Shown here piece after piece: positions 36,340-45,780 of a DNA stretch of 64,000 bases. The notes below the pieces were generated by a model. That model was not told the origin of the DNA. It saw only the letters and a program-made list of their open reading frames with translations, and made no database searches. The translations under genes were made by a program, and so were the position numbers. Source of the DNA: Hyphomicrobiales bacterium (lineage in GTDB: Bacteria; Pseudomonadota; Alphaproteobacteria; Rhizobiales; Beijerinckiaceae); contig JAQGJH010000115.1 in the NCBI GenBank assembly GCA_028290705.1, forward strand, positions 1 through 64,000, in the 5' to 3' direction. Position 1 is the stretch's first letter. Every line of letters begins with the position of its first letter.

Positions 36340-37027
36340 GCCGATGCACCTCCGCGCGTTCGCGCACGAAGTCGGCGCGTGTTCCGGCCCAGATCGTACG
36401 GCCTTTCTCGATCACGTGATGCCGGTCGGCCAGACGCTCCAGGACCGTGATGTTCTTGTCGACCAGCAGGATCGATTGACCCTCGGCCTTGATCGCCTCG
36501 AGGCAATGCCAGATCTCCGCACGGATCACGGGAGCGAGCCCTTCAGTGGCTTCGTCGAGAATGAGCAGATCCGGATTGGTCATCAATGCCCGGCCGATGG
36601 CCAGCATTTGCTGCTCTCCGCCCGAAAGTGTTTTCCCAGCCTGCCCCTGCCGCTCGTCCAGGCGCGGGAAGAGGCCGAAGATGCGTGGCAACGTCCAGGG
36701 CGATCTTGCCGCATTCCTGTCAGCTGCGGTCGCCACGAGGTTTTCACGCACGCTCAAGGTTGGAAAGATCTGGCGGCCTTCCGGCACGAGGCCGATCCCG
36801 AGCCGCGCGATCCTATCGGCCCGCCAGCCCGCGACCGAGCGGCCGTTGAATTCGATCACACCCGCCTGCGGTGGCAGAAGGCCCATGATGGCCCGGGTCG
36901 TCGTCGTCTTCCCCATGCCGTTTCGACCGAGCAGCGTGACGACCTCGCCGGATGCGACGTCGAGCGAAACGTCGAAGAGAACGCGGCTGGCGCCGTAGGA
37001 TGCCTTGAGGCCGCGCACCTTGAGCAT
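36326..37027 (-). CDS. livF: Branched-chain amino acid-type ABC transporter ATP-binding protein
   Basis: LLGRNGMGKTTTTRAIMGLLPP; TLSGGEQQMLAIGRALMTNPDLLILDEATEGLAP. Confidence 0.94.
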   Translation of the reverse strand: MLKVRGLKASYGASRVLFDVSLDVASGEVVTLLGRNGMGKTTTTRAIMGLLPPQAGVIEFNGRSVAGWRADRIARLGIGLVPEGRQIFPTLSVRENLVATAADRNAARSPWTLPRIFGLFPRLDERQGQAGKTLSGGEQQMLAIGRALMTNPDLLILDEATEGLAPVIRAEIWHCLEAIKAEGQSILLVDKNITVLERLADRHHVIEKGRTIWAGTRADFVRERAEVHRHVSF

Positions 37028-37773
37028 CAGGCCTCCTCCGTCCCCAGATAAGCGCTGCGCACGACTGGGTCGCGCTGAATGTCCTCTGCCGAACCGCACG
37101 CGATGACGCGTCCATAAACGAGCACAGAAATTCGATCCGCGAGCGCGAAGACGGCGTTCATATCGTGCTCGACCAGCAACATGGCGACCTCGCCGCGAAG
37201 GCTGCGCAAAACTTCGATCATCTGTGCGCTCTCGCCGGGCCCGAGCCCGGCCATCGGTTCGTCGAGCAGCAGCACGCGCGGCATGGTGGCCAGCGCCACC
37301 GCCAGTTCGAGAAGCTTTCGCTCTCCATGCGCGAGATCGGCGACGCGAACGTCGCCGCGCCCCGCCAGCCCAGCGCGGAGAAGAAAACCGTCGGCTTCCT
37401 CCGCGAGCGCGCGATCGTGACGCGGATTGACGAGGGGGCGCGTCCGCCGGTGCGCGAGCAACGCCGCCAGCACATTGTCGCGCGCGCCATACTCGCCGAG
37501 CACTTCGGGCACCTGGAACGTGCGCGCCAGGCCACGGCGCACGCGGCTCGCCTGCGACAAGCGCGACAGGTCCTGCCCCTCGAGCAGAATTGTTCCAGAA
37601 TCGGGCTCGATCTCGCCCATGACCTGGCCGATCAGCGTGCTCTTGCCCGCACCATTCGGCCCGATGAGCGCGTGAATCTCCGCCGCACCAACGTCGAGCG
37701 TCACGTCATCGGTGACCAGCAAACCGCCGAAACGCTTGCTCAAGGCCTCGATCTGCAGAACCGGCGGGCTCAT
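37027..37773 (-). CDS. livG: Branched-chain amino acid-type ABC transporter ATP-binding protein
   Basis: ALIGPNGAGKSTLIGQVMGE; LAHGERKLLELAVALATMPRVLLLDEPMAGLGP. Confidence 0.94.
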   Translation of the reverse strand: MSPPVLQIEALSKRFGGLLVTDDVTLDVGAAEIHALIGPNGAGKSTLIGQVMGEIEPDSGTILLEGQDLSRLSQASRVRRGLARTFQVPEVLGEYGARDNVLAALLAHRRTRPLVNPRHDRALAEEADGFLLRAGLAGRGDVRVADLAHGERKLLELAVALATMPRVLLLDEPMAGLGPGESAQMIEVLRSLRGEVAMLLVEHDMNAVFALADRISVLVYGRVIACGSAEDIQRDPVVRSAYLGTEEA

Positions 37774-38783
37774 GGCCCCTGCTCCGATCGGCCGAGGCGC
37801 GCGAGACCGCCGCGGAACGTGAGCGCCATGAGTACCAGCGCGGGCCCGAGAATGATCTGCCAATGTTCGGTCCAGCCCGCGAGAAGCGTTTCAAGTCCGA
37901 TCAGTGCGAATGCCCCCAGCACGGGACCGAAGATCGTGCCGGCTCCACCCAGCACGACCATGATCAGCAACTCGCCCGATTGCGTCCAGTGCATCATGTC
38001 GGGGCTGACGAATCGTCCGAACACCGCCATCAGGCCGCCGGCCAGACCCGTGCCCACACCGGAGAGGACGAAGGCGAGCCAGCGATAGCGCACCGTCGGC
38101 ACCCCGATCGCCTGCATGCGCCTTTCGCTCTGCCTGATGCCCCCGAGAAGCAGGCCGAACCGCGAGTGGAAGAGCCTGGCGCTGACCCCGAGCCACGCGA
38201 GCAGGATCGTCAGGCTGGTGAAGTAGAACGTCACGTCGTCGCGCATGTTGAGGCCGGGAAGCGCGTTGCGGCGCCGCATCGACAATCCGTCGTCGCCCCC
38301 ATAAGCCTTCAGCGCCACGAAGAAGAAAAACAGCATCTGGGCAAAGGCCAGCGTGATCATGATGAACGGCACGCCGCTGGTCCGCAGCGCCAAGGCGCCG
38401 ATGAGTCCGGCGACGATGCCACTGACCGACATCGCCACCAGCAGGTTGACGGCAAGGTGCTCGCTGCCCGGCACGAAGCCGAGGAAGGGCATGCCGGAGG
38501 CGCCATGCGTTGTGAGAATACCGACGGCATATGCGCCGACGCCATAGAAGGCCGCATGGCCGAAACTCACGAGGCCGCCGAGTCCAAGCGCGATGTTGAG
38601 AGCGCTGGCCGCGATGGCAAGGATCAGCATTCGGGTCGCCAACGATGTGAGCGCCGACTGCCCGAACGCCTGGGCGGCGAACGGCAGGGCGACCAGAAGA
38701 ACGAGCCCCACGAGCGGCAGAAAGCCGCGCCAGCGCGGGGAACCGCTCTTCTTCATCGGGTCTGAACCGCGCGCTTTATCCAT
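37770..38783 (-). CDS. livM: Branched-chain amino acid-type ABC transporter permease
   Basis: LivM-like TM topology; ALNIALGLGGLVSFGHAAFYGVGAYAVG. Confidence 0.93.
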   Translation of the reverse strand: MDKARGSDPMKKSGSPRWRGFLPLVGLVLLVALPFAAQAFGQSALTSLATRMLILAIAASALNIALGLGGLVSFGHAAFYGVGAYAVGILTTHGASGMPFLGFVPGSEHLAVNLLVAMSVSGIVAGLIGALALRTSGVPFIMITLAFAQMLFFFFVALKAYGGDDGLSMRRRNALPGLNMRDDVTFYFTSLTILLAWLGVSARLFHSRFGLLLGGIRQSERRMQAIGVPTVRYRWLAFVLSGVGTGLAGGLMAVFGRFVSPDMMHWTQSGELLIMVVLGGAGTIFGPVLGAFALIGLETLLAGWTEHWQIILGPALVLMALTFRGGLARLGRSEQGP

Positions 38784-39687
38784 GGGCGGGAAACAGTCCC
38801 TTGGGACGAACCAGCAGCACGATCGCCATCAGCAGATAGACGCCCATGGCCGAAATGCCGCCCGCCAGGGCATCGGCCTCCGAGCCCGTCATGATGCCGC
38901 GAAGCAGGCCCGGGAGAAATGCGCGCAGGGATGTGTCGACGATGCCCACCAGCAGCGCGCCCGCGAAGGCGCCCGAGACCGAACCGAGACCGCCGATGAC
39001 CACGACGACGAATGTGAGGATCAGGATCTGCTCGCCCATGCCGACCTGAACCGACAGGAGCGGCCCCGACATCAGCCCCGCAAGCCCGGCCAGCAGCGCA
39101 CCGAGCCCGAACACGACCGTGTACAGGAGCCGGACATCGACGCCCAGCGCCTGCACCATGTCGCGATGGGTTGCGCCGGCGCGAACCAGCATACCGAGCC
39201 GCGTGCGCTGGATCAGCCAGAACAGGGCTCCGGCTGTCGCCAGACCCACGGCGATGATGCACAGTCGATAAACAGGATAGGAGAACAGCCCGAGATCGAT
39301 GGCGCCGGCGAAAGCTGGCGGGATCTGCACGAACATCGGCTGACGACCAAACATCAGCACGACCAGTTGATTGAAAAACAGGATGAGCCCGAAGGTCGCC
39401 AGCACCTGATCGAGATGGTCGCGGGCATAAAGGCGCCGCACCACGGTGAATTCAATCGTCATGCCGACAAGCGCCGCCGCCGCCAGGCCTGCCGGGATGG
39501 CCAGCAGGAACGAGCCCGTCGCCTGCGCGACGAAGGCCGCCGCGTAAGCGCCGACCATGTACAGCGAGCCATGCGCCAGGTTGATCACGCCCATGATGCC
39601 GAAAATCAGCGTCAGGCCGGCCGCAAGCAAAAACAGCATCACGCCGAGCTGAACCCCGTTCAGCATCTGTTCGAGCAGCAATGCCAT
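38776..39687 (-). CDS. livH: Branched-chain amino acid-type ABC transporter permease
   Basis: AGLTLIFGIMGVINLAHGSLYMVGAYAA LivH motif. Confidence 0.94.
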   Translation of the reverse strand: MALLLEQMLNGVQLGVMLFLLAAGLTLIFGIMGVINLAHGSLYMVGAYAAAFVAQATGSFLLAIPAGLAAAALVGMTIEFTVVRRLYARDHLDQVLATFGLILFFNQLVVLMFGRQPMFVQIPPAFAGAIDLGLFSYPVYRLCIIAVGLATAGALFWLIQRTRLGMLVRAGATHRDMVQALGVDVRLLYTVVFGLGALLAGLAGLMSGPLLSVQVGMGEQILILTFVVVVIGGLGSVSGAFAGALLVGIVDTSLRAFLPGLLRGIMTGSEADALAGGISAMGVYLLMAIVLLVRPKGLFPAHG

Positions 39688-39753
39688 GTGACCCTCGGGC
39701 AGGAAGCGGTTCGCGCCAGCGAGGCGCGAACCGACCGATGGAGCAGTTCGCTC

Positions 39754-40935
39754 CTAGAGCTTGCAATCCTTGGCGTACGAATCGCCCACTTCGGAGAGGA
39801 TCTTTTCGCGCGTCTTGATGATCGGATTGCCGGCCTCGTCCTTCTCGACCCGCATCGAGTACCAATCCTGCACCGGGTGCTGGTTTCGGCCGAACTTGAA
39901 GTTGCCGCGAACCGACTTGAAGTCGGCCTTCAGCATCGCCGTGCGGAAGGCTTCGGCGTCCGCGACTTTTCCACCCGTGGCTTTCAGCGCAGCTCCGATG
40001 GCCAGCGCCGTGTCGTAACCCTGGCTGGCGTAATAGGTGATCGGGCGGTTGTACTTCTTGGTCCAGGCTACGACGAACTCCTTGTTGGCGGGATTGTCGA
40101 AGTCGCTGTTCCACTGGGCCGAGACGTTGAGGCCGAGCGCCGGAGCGCCCACGGCTTTCAGGGTGACGGCGTCCATCGAGGGTGACGGCACGACCATCGG
40201 GATCGCCTCGATCAGACCGGCCTGCTGGTACTGACGCAAGAAAGCGATACCGGCGCCGCCCGGGTGGAACTGGAACACGACGTCGGGCTTGGCATTGCGG
40301 ATCTGCGCCATCTCGGCGGCGAAATCCGTCTGGTCGAGGCGCGTGAAGACCTCACCGACGATCTCGCCCTTGAACATGCGCTTGAAGCCTTCCAGCGCAT
40401 CCTTCCCGGCCTGATAGTTCGGCGCCAGGATGAAGGCCTTCTTGTAGCCGAGATTGTTGGCGTTCTGACCCGCGCTCTCGTGCAGCGAATCGTTCTGCCA
40501 GGAGACGACGAAATAATTGCGGTGGCATTCCTTGCCGGCCAGCGTGGACGGCCCGGCATTCGGGCTGACGTAAATTCCGTCATTGTCGAGAACGTCCGGA
40601 ACGACCGCGAGAGCGACGTTCGAGAACACGATGCCGGTGAGCAGTTTCACCTTGTCGGTCTTCATGAACTTGTCGGCGATCTGCTTGCCCTGGCCGGGCT
40701 TCAGCGCATCGTCCTCGACCAGCACCTGCACGGGCGTGCCCCCGAGCTTTCCGCCGCCCATCTCCACCGCGAGATTGAACGCATCGCGGATGTCCTGGCC
40801 GAGATATCCGCCGGGTCCCGAAAGAGTGGTCACCATGCCGATCTTCAGCGGCTCCTGCGCGCCCGCTCCGCCGGTCAGCGCCAAAATCGACATGCCGGCT
40901 GCGGCGGCCATGGCCGCTTTCCTGATCACGCTCAT
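39754..40935 (-). CDS. livK: ABC transporter substrate-binding protein (LivK/Peripla_BP_6 type)
   Basis: Signal peptide; PLKIGMVTTLSGPGGYLGQDIRDAFNLAVEMGGGKLGG. Confidence 0.92.
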   Translation of the reverse strand: MSVIRKAAMAAAAGMSILALTGGAGAQEPLKIGMVTTLSGPGGYLGQDIRDAFNLAVEMGGGKLGGTPVQVLVEDDALKPGQGKQIADKFMKTDKVKLLTGIVFSNVALAVVPDVLDNDGIYVSPNAGPSTLAGKECHRNYFVVSWQNDSLHESAGQNANNLGYKKAFILAPNYQAGKDALEGFKRMFKGEIVGEVFTRLDQTDFAAEMAQIRNAKPDVVFQFHPGGAGIAFLRQYQQAGLIEAIPMVVPSPSMDAVTLKAVGAPALGLNVSAQWNSDFDNPANKEFVVAWTKKYNRPITYYASQGYDTALAIGAALKATGGKVADAEAFRTAMLKADFKSVRGNFKFGRNQHPVQDWYSMRVEKDEAGNPIIKTREKILSEVGDSYAKDCKL

Positions 40936-41092
40936 TTCGTCCCCTCTCGAACCGCTTTCCGCCGATCTTTGTAGAGGGCGACCGGCGTGGCTGGCAAGGG
41001 GATCGGCGGGTGGCGGCCGGTCGCTCGACGGCGGGCCAGCGCCGGCGCATTTGCGCGCCGGGCCTGGCCCGCCGACGTCCGGAAGCGCGGGC

Positions 41093-42091
41093 CTATTTGG
41101 CGCGCGCGCGATCCTGATAAGTGGTTTCGATGTATTTGGCCGGCGAGGACGGGCTGGCGTTGCCGTAGACGCTGCGGAGCTTCAGCACCATCTCGACGCC
41201 CCGCGGGTTGAGTTCGGCATTGCGGTTGAGCCCCCCCGGCCCGGTCAGCCGACCGTAGAGGGCCTCGGCCTCGTCGTCGCCGAGTCCCTTGCTGCGCGCC
41301 TTCAGCACCTCCAGCGCTCCGGCCTTGTTCTCGAAGACGAAATTCTGCGCCGCGATGACGGCTCGAACCAGCGCCATGATTTCCTTGTCATGCGCTTTGG
41401 CCCAACTGCGACGCACCACATAGGCGCTGCCCTGATAATCTCCGATCGCCGCGGCTGCATCGTCGAGAATTCGAAACCCTTCCTTCTCGAGTTCTCGATC
41501 CTGAGGCGACGAGACGATCGCCACCTGGGCGACGCCATCCTTCAAGGCCTTGACCCGCCCTTCCGTGCCGCCGACCGAAACGATCTTGTAATCGCGGTCC
41601 TTCTCCAGCCCCTTGTTCTTGAGGATCTGGTACAGCACCGTGGCATAGCCAGATGTTATCGCGTCGACCGCAACGGTCTTGCCCTTCAGGTCCTCGTACG
41701 TTTTGATCTCCGGGCGAACCAGAACGCTGTTCAGCCCCGAATGGACGCCGAGCACGGCCACGATATCGAAGCCGTCGTATTTGGCCGCGCCCTGCCCGTC
41801 CGTGTAGGCCACGATGTTGTCGAACGCCGACGTGGCGAACTCGTATTTGCCCGACATGATGTCGGCGATCTGCTCCCTGGAGCCAGGCGTGCGGTCGAGC
41901 GTGACGGCCAGCCCCTCCTTGGCGAAGAATCCCTTATCGAGCGCGACCCAGACCGGGAGATTGGTGGCGCCCCCGAAACCGATCATCCGGATGGGCGTCG
42001 GGGCAGCGGTTTGCGCCTGCGCGAAGCCGCCGATGGCCAGTGAGGCCCCGAGCGCCAGGGTCAGGCCGACGCGTCTCGTCAATGTTGTCAT
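41093..42091 (-). CDS. ABC transporter substrate-binding protein (NMT1/SsuA-like)
   Basis: Signal peptide; NLPVWVALDKGFFAKEGLAVTLDRTPGSREQIADIMSGKYEFA. Confidence 0.87.
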   Translation of the reverse strand: MTTLTRRVGLTLALGASLAIGGFAQAQTAAPTPIRMIGFGGATNLPVWVALDKGFFAKEGLAVTLDRTPGSREQIADIMSGKYEFATSAFDNIVAYTDGQGAAKYDGFDIVAVLGVHSGLNSVLVRPEIKTYEDLKGKTVAVDAITSGYATVLYQILKNKGLEKDRDYKIVSVGGTEGRVKALKDGVAQVAIVSSPQDRELEKEGFRILDDAAAAIGDYQGSAYVVRRSWAKAHDKEIMALVRAVIAAQNFVFENKAGALEVLKARSKGLGDDEAEALYGRLTGPGGLNRNAELNPRGVEMVLKLRSVYGNASPSSPAKYIETTYQDRARAK

Positions 42092-42118
42092 GGCTCGATC
42101 CTCCCGCAGTCTTTTTGA

Positions 42119-43012
42119 TCAGGGATAACCCGGATAAGTTCGCTCCGAGCCGAATCCCCAGTAATTGCGCAACGTCTCGGGTCCCCAGGTCTTGGGACGC
42201 TGCGGCCTGTCCTGATGCCAGGGGCGCGGCTCGAAATATCCGAGATCCTCGTCCTTCATCTGGTCCATCTCGCAGAAGAACTCGACGCGCACGCCATCCG
42301 CATTCCGGTGGTAGCACGCGACATTGTGGCCGATGATGTGACGGCCCGGTCCCCACACGAGATGGATGTCGTTCTTGGCGAGCGTCTCGGCGGCGCGGTG
42401 GATCTCGCCCCAATCCTTCAGCTCGAACGCGATGTGGTGAAGGGTTGGATCCTTGTCGACCACGAAATTCACCGTGTGATGATCGACCCCACAGCGCAGG
42501 AAGGCGAAGAAATCGCCACGGAAATCCGAGACCCGGAAGCCGAGCATGTCGCAGTAGAATTTCACGGTCTGCTTCACGTCGAGAACACGATAGGCGACGT
42601 GGCCGAATTTCACCGGCATGATGCCGACCGGCTGCTTGTCATCCGGCGCGAACGTATAATCCGAATAGATCTCCAGCATCGTGCCCTTGTTGTCGTTGAA
42701 GCAAAGCGCCTGCGCGACTCCGGGGGTGATGCCGGACCGCAGTTCGGCCTTGACGCCTTCCTTCTGCAACTTGCTGGCGAGCTCGCCGAGGTCGGAGCCC
42801 GGCTTGATCTGGAACGACAGCCGCGTCAGCTGGCCGGCCGTATCGGCCTCCTCGAGCACGATCGACTCCTGCCCCATCTTGGTGGCCAGCACGGCCCGCT
42901 TCTTGTCGCGCGCGACGACGCTGAGGCCGACGATGCGCGTGTAGTAATCGAGCTGCCGCTCGAGGTCGGTGGTGGTCAGTGTGGCGTGCGCCAGTCTCTT
43001 CACCTGGATCAT
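42119..43012 (-). CDS. VOC-family extradiol dioxygenase (catechol 2,3-dioxygenase-like)
   Basis: RLAHATLTTTDLERQLDYYTRIVGL; HVAYRVLDVKQTVKFYCDMLGF; HHIAFELKDWGEI; two VOC modules. Confidence 0.87.
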   Translation of the reverse strand: MIQVKRLAHATLTTTDLERQLDYYTRIVGLSVVARDKKRAVLATKMGQESIVLEEADTAGQLTRLSFQIKPGSDLGELASKLQKEGVKAELRSGITPGVAQALCFNDNKGTMLEIYSDYTFAPDDKQPVGIMPVKFGHVAYRVLDVKQTVKFYCDMLGFRVSDFRGDFFAFLRCGVDHHTVNFVVDKDPTLHHIAFELKDWGEIHRAAETLAKNDIHLVWGPGRHIIGHNVACYHRNADGVRVEFFCEMDQMKDEDLGYFEPRPWHQDRPQRPKTWGPETLRNYWGFGSERTYPGYP

Positions 43013-43036
43013 GGTTTCTTCCTCGAACCTTTGCGA

Positions 43037-43909
43037 TCAGCCTGCGATATCGTGAGCCCGGACGGCGATCTTCATTTCGCCAAGCGCGGGAAGGGAATTG
43101 ACCCGGATGACGTCACCGGGCTTGACGGGACCGACCCCCTCGGGCGTGCCCGTGTAGAGCAGGTCGCCCGGGTGCAGCGTGTAGAACGAGGAGGCGAATT
43201 CGATCAGCCGCCGCACGCTGTAGACCATGTTCGACGTGTTCGAATCCTGCCGCTTCTCGTCATTGACATGCAGTGTGAACGGCACGTCGTCAGGGTCGGC
43301 AATTTCGTCGGCCGTGCAGATCCACGGACCCAATGGCGAATAGCCATCGACGGATTTGCGAAACGACCGGTCTTCCGGGCCGCGCACGGTCATGTCCAGT
43401 CCCAGCGCATAGCCTGCGACGTGATCGAGCGCGCGCGATTGCGGAATATCCGATCCGGCCTTGCCGATGATGACCACCAGCTCCGCCTCGTGATCATTGC
43501 GCCGGTCGGGAAAGCGAATCGCGATGCCCTCCGATGGACCCACGACGGAGGAGTTCGCCTTCAGGAACAGTCCAGCCTTGCCGATGTCCGAGCCCATCTT
43601 GGAAGGGGCGCCGGCGCGGTTCGCCTCCATCTCGGCAATGTGCTTTCGGTAATTGGTCGGAGCCGCCATGGTCTTGGTCCAGCGCGCGACCGGAGCGAGC
43701 AGACGCACCTGCGACAGCGGAATCCCGGTCGCACGCGCGGCCATCTCTTCAAGTCGCGATCGCCATTCGGGCAGTGCCGCGATGACCGCGTCGCCCTTCA
43801 TGGCATAGGGTGCTGCGGCGCGGATCTGATCCTGTGCGGCGGTGACGTCATGCACCATGTCGCCGACCACCACGCCGAGCCTGTCATTGTCGAAGCGGCA
43901 GATCTTCAT
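43037..43909 (-). CDS. Fumarylacetoacetate hydrolase family protein
   Basis: DHEAELVVIIGKAG; ALGLDMTVRGPEDRSFRKSVDGYSPLGPWI; LLYTGTPEGVGPVKPGD. Confidence 0.93.
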   Translation of the reverse strand: MKICRFDNDRLGVVVGDMVHDVTAAQDQIRAAAPYAMKGDAVIAALPEWRSRLEEMAARATGIPLSQVRLLAPVARWTKTMAAPTNYRKHIAEMEANRAGAPSKMGSDIGKAGLFLKANSSVVGPSEGIAIRFPDRRNDHEAELVVIIGKAGSDIPQSRALDHVAGYALGLDMTVRGPEDRSFRKSVDGYSPLGPWICTADEIADPDDVPFTLHVNDEKRQDSNTSNMVYSVRRLIEFASSFYTLHPGDLLYTGTPEGVGPVKPGDVIRVNSLPALGEMKIAVRAHDIAG

Positions 43910-43948
43910 ACGTCGTCCCCTTTTCTTATTGCATCGACCTTCGTCGGC

Positions 43949-45703
43949 TCATCCATGGCCGCCTCCCTGAACATGGTGCTCGAGGCGGCGCAGCAGCGCG
44001 ACGATGAGAATGAGCGGGGCGATCTGGATGACGCCGAGTGCGCAGACCGCGCCATAGCTTCCACCCTCTTCCCACATGGTGAGCGAAATCGTGCCCAGCA
44101 CGTGCGTTCCCGGGCCCACAAGCATGATGGAGGCTCCGAGTTCGCGCACCGCCAGGACGAAAATGTAGATCCACGCCGAGAGTGCGACAGGAACCAGGAG
44201 CGGCAGGAGGATGCGCCGGAAGGTCTGGCCATAACTCGCACCGCTCGTATGCGCCGCTTCCTCCAGCTCCTTGTGGATCTGCACCAGTCCGCCTGAGGCG
44301 AACCGCATGCCGTATGGCATGTAGAGCGTGACGTAGGCGATCAGCAGGATCCAGATCGTGTTGTAGACAGGGATCGGCAGGATCAGATAGGCGAAGAGGA
44401 TGCTGGCGCCCACGATGATGCTGGGAAACGCAATGGGCAGAAAAGCCAGAAGATCCAGCATCCATCCAAAGCGCGGAATGGCCCGCTGCGCGATCCAGGC
44501 CATCAGGAAAGTCAACCCGACGATCAACGTGGCCGCCATGGCGCCGAGTGAGACGCTGGTCTTCACCGCATCGGCGAAGATCGGGTAGTCGATGATGAAG
44601 CGGTAATTGTCGAGCGTCATTTCGCCGGCCCCCGCCATGAAGGGCAGCGTCGGCTTCTGGAAAAGTGATTGCCAGACCAGCGTGGCGACAGGCAGGCCCA
44701 ACGCAAAGGCGAAAATGAAGCCCATCAGAATGGCCAGCGGCCAGCGCCACACACCGAGTTTCATGCGCGTCGGCTTGTAGCCTTTGCCCGTGATGGTGGC
44801 GAATGCCTCGGCGTTCCGCGTCGCGCGGCGGTAGAGGTAGACGCTGAACACACAGATCGCCAACAGCGTCAGACTGAGCGCGCTGGCGACGCCCAATTCC
44901 GGAACCGCACCCCGGATGGCAGCCTGAATGTCGGTCGTGAAGACCTCGATGCGCGCCGGATTGCCGATCAGCCGCGGAACCTCGAAGGACTCGATGCCGC
45001 GGATGAACAGCAGCAGCAGGGTCGACAGGATCGCGGGCTTCATCAACGGCAGCGTGACGCGCCGTGCGATATGCGATTGTCGTGCGCCCGACATGTAGGC
45101 CGCTTCTTCCATGCGCACGTCGAGCGAACGGAATGCCGGGCCCAGCAACAGATAAGCCAGCGGGAAATAATGCGAGGCCAGCACCCAGATCATGCCGCTC
45201 ATCGTATAGATGTTGAAGGGCGCCGCCTCGAGCCCGAAGCCGATCTTCAGCAGAGAATTCACCCAACCGACATTGGGGCTGAGGATCAGCATCCAGGCCA
45301 TGGTGGTGAGCAGACCCGGCAGGGCAAAGCTCAGCAGGGTGAGGTTGTGAAAGACTTCACGGCCCGGCATGTCGGTGCGCTCGATGGCCCAGGCCACGAA
45401 GCCGCCGATCAGCAGGGTGAGCACACTGGCGCCGCCGGCAAAAACCACCGAGTTCCAGAAGAGCGTCAACAGATGCCAGCGCGTATAGGCGCTGACGAAA
45501 TTCTGCAGCGTGAAATCCCCCGGGCCGTAGATCGTGTCCTCGCTGAACGCCGTCAGCAAGAGAGCCGCGAGTGGCACGAACACCAGCCAGATGACGACGC
45601 CGATCCCCAGCACGGCGATCAGTTTCGCGATCGAAAAACGGAAGAGCGAGTCCCGTACGCGGCCCAGCCGGTCGGTAACGTCGAAACTGCTGGAAAACGC
45701 CAA
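43949..45703 (-). CDS. Iron(III)-type ABC transporter permease (two fused permease domains)
   Basis: About 12 TM segments; two EAA-like loops (MEEAAYMSGARQSHIARRVTLPL and LEEAAHTSGASYGQTFRRILLPLL). Confidence 0.92.
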   Translation of the reverse strand: MAFSSSFDVTDRLGRVRDSLFRFSIAKLIAVLGIGVVIWLVFVPLAALLLTAFSEDTIYGPGDFTLQNFVSAYTRWHLLTLFWNSVVFAGGASVLTLLIGGFVAWAIERTDMPGREVFHNLTLLSFALPGLLTTMAWMLILSPNVGWVNSLLKIGFGLEAAPFNIYTMSGMIWVLASHYFPLAYLLLGPAFRSLDVRMEEAAYMSGARQSHIARRVTLPLMKPAILSTLLLLFIRGIESFEVPRLIGNPARIEVFTTDIQAAIRGAVPELGVASALSLTLLAICVFSVYLYRRATRNAEAFATITGKGYKPTRMKLGVWRWPLAILMGFIFAFALGLPVATLVWQSLFQKPTLPFMAGAGEMTLDNYRFIIDYPIFADAVKTSVSLGAMAATLIVGLTFLMAWIAQRAIPRFGWMLDLLAFLPIAFPSIIVGASILFAYLILPIPVYNTIWILLIAYVTLYMPYGMRFASGGLVQIHKELEEAAHTSGASYGQTFRRILLPLLVPVALSAWIYIFVLAVRELGASIMLVGPGTHVLGTISLTMWEEGGSYGAVCALGVIQIAPLILIVALLRRLEHHVQGGGHG

Positions 45704-45780
45704 GCCCGCCCCTCCCCTGTTCAGGCTCTCCGGCCTGTTTTCTGCATGCGTTCAGTGCAAGGCTCCGCGAAGGAGATGCG

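Noticed and set aside
42215-44296. 693-aa plus-strand ORF
   Set aside because: Shadow of the VOC dioxygenase, FAH and permease genes; no domain recognised
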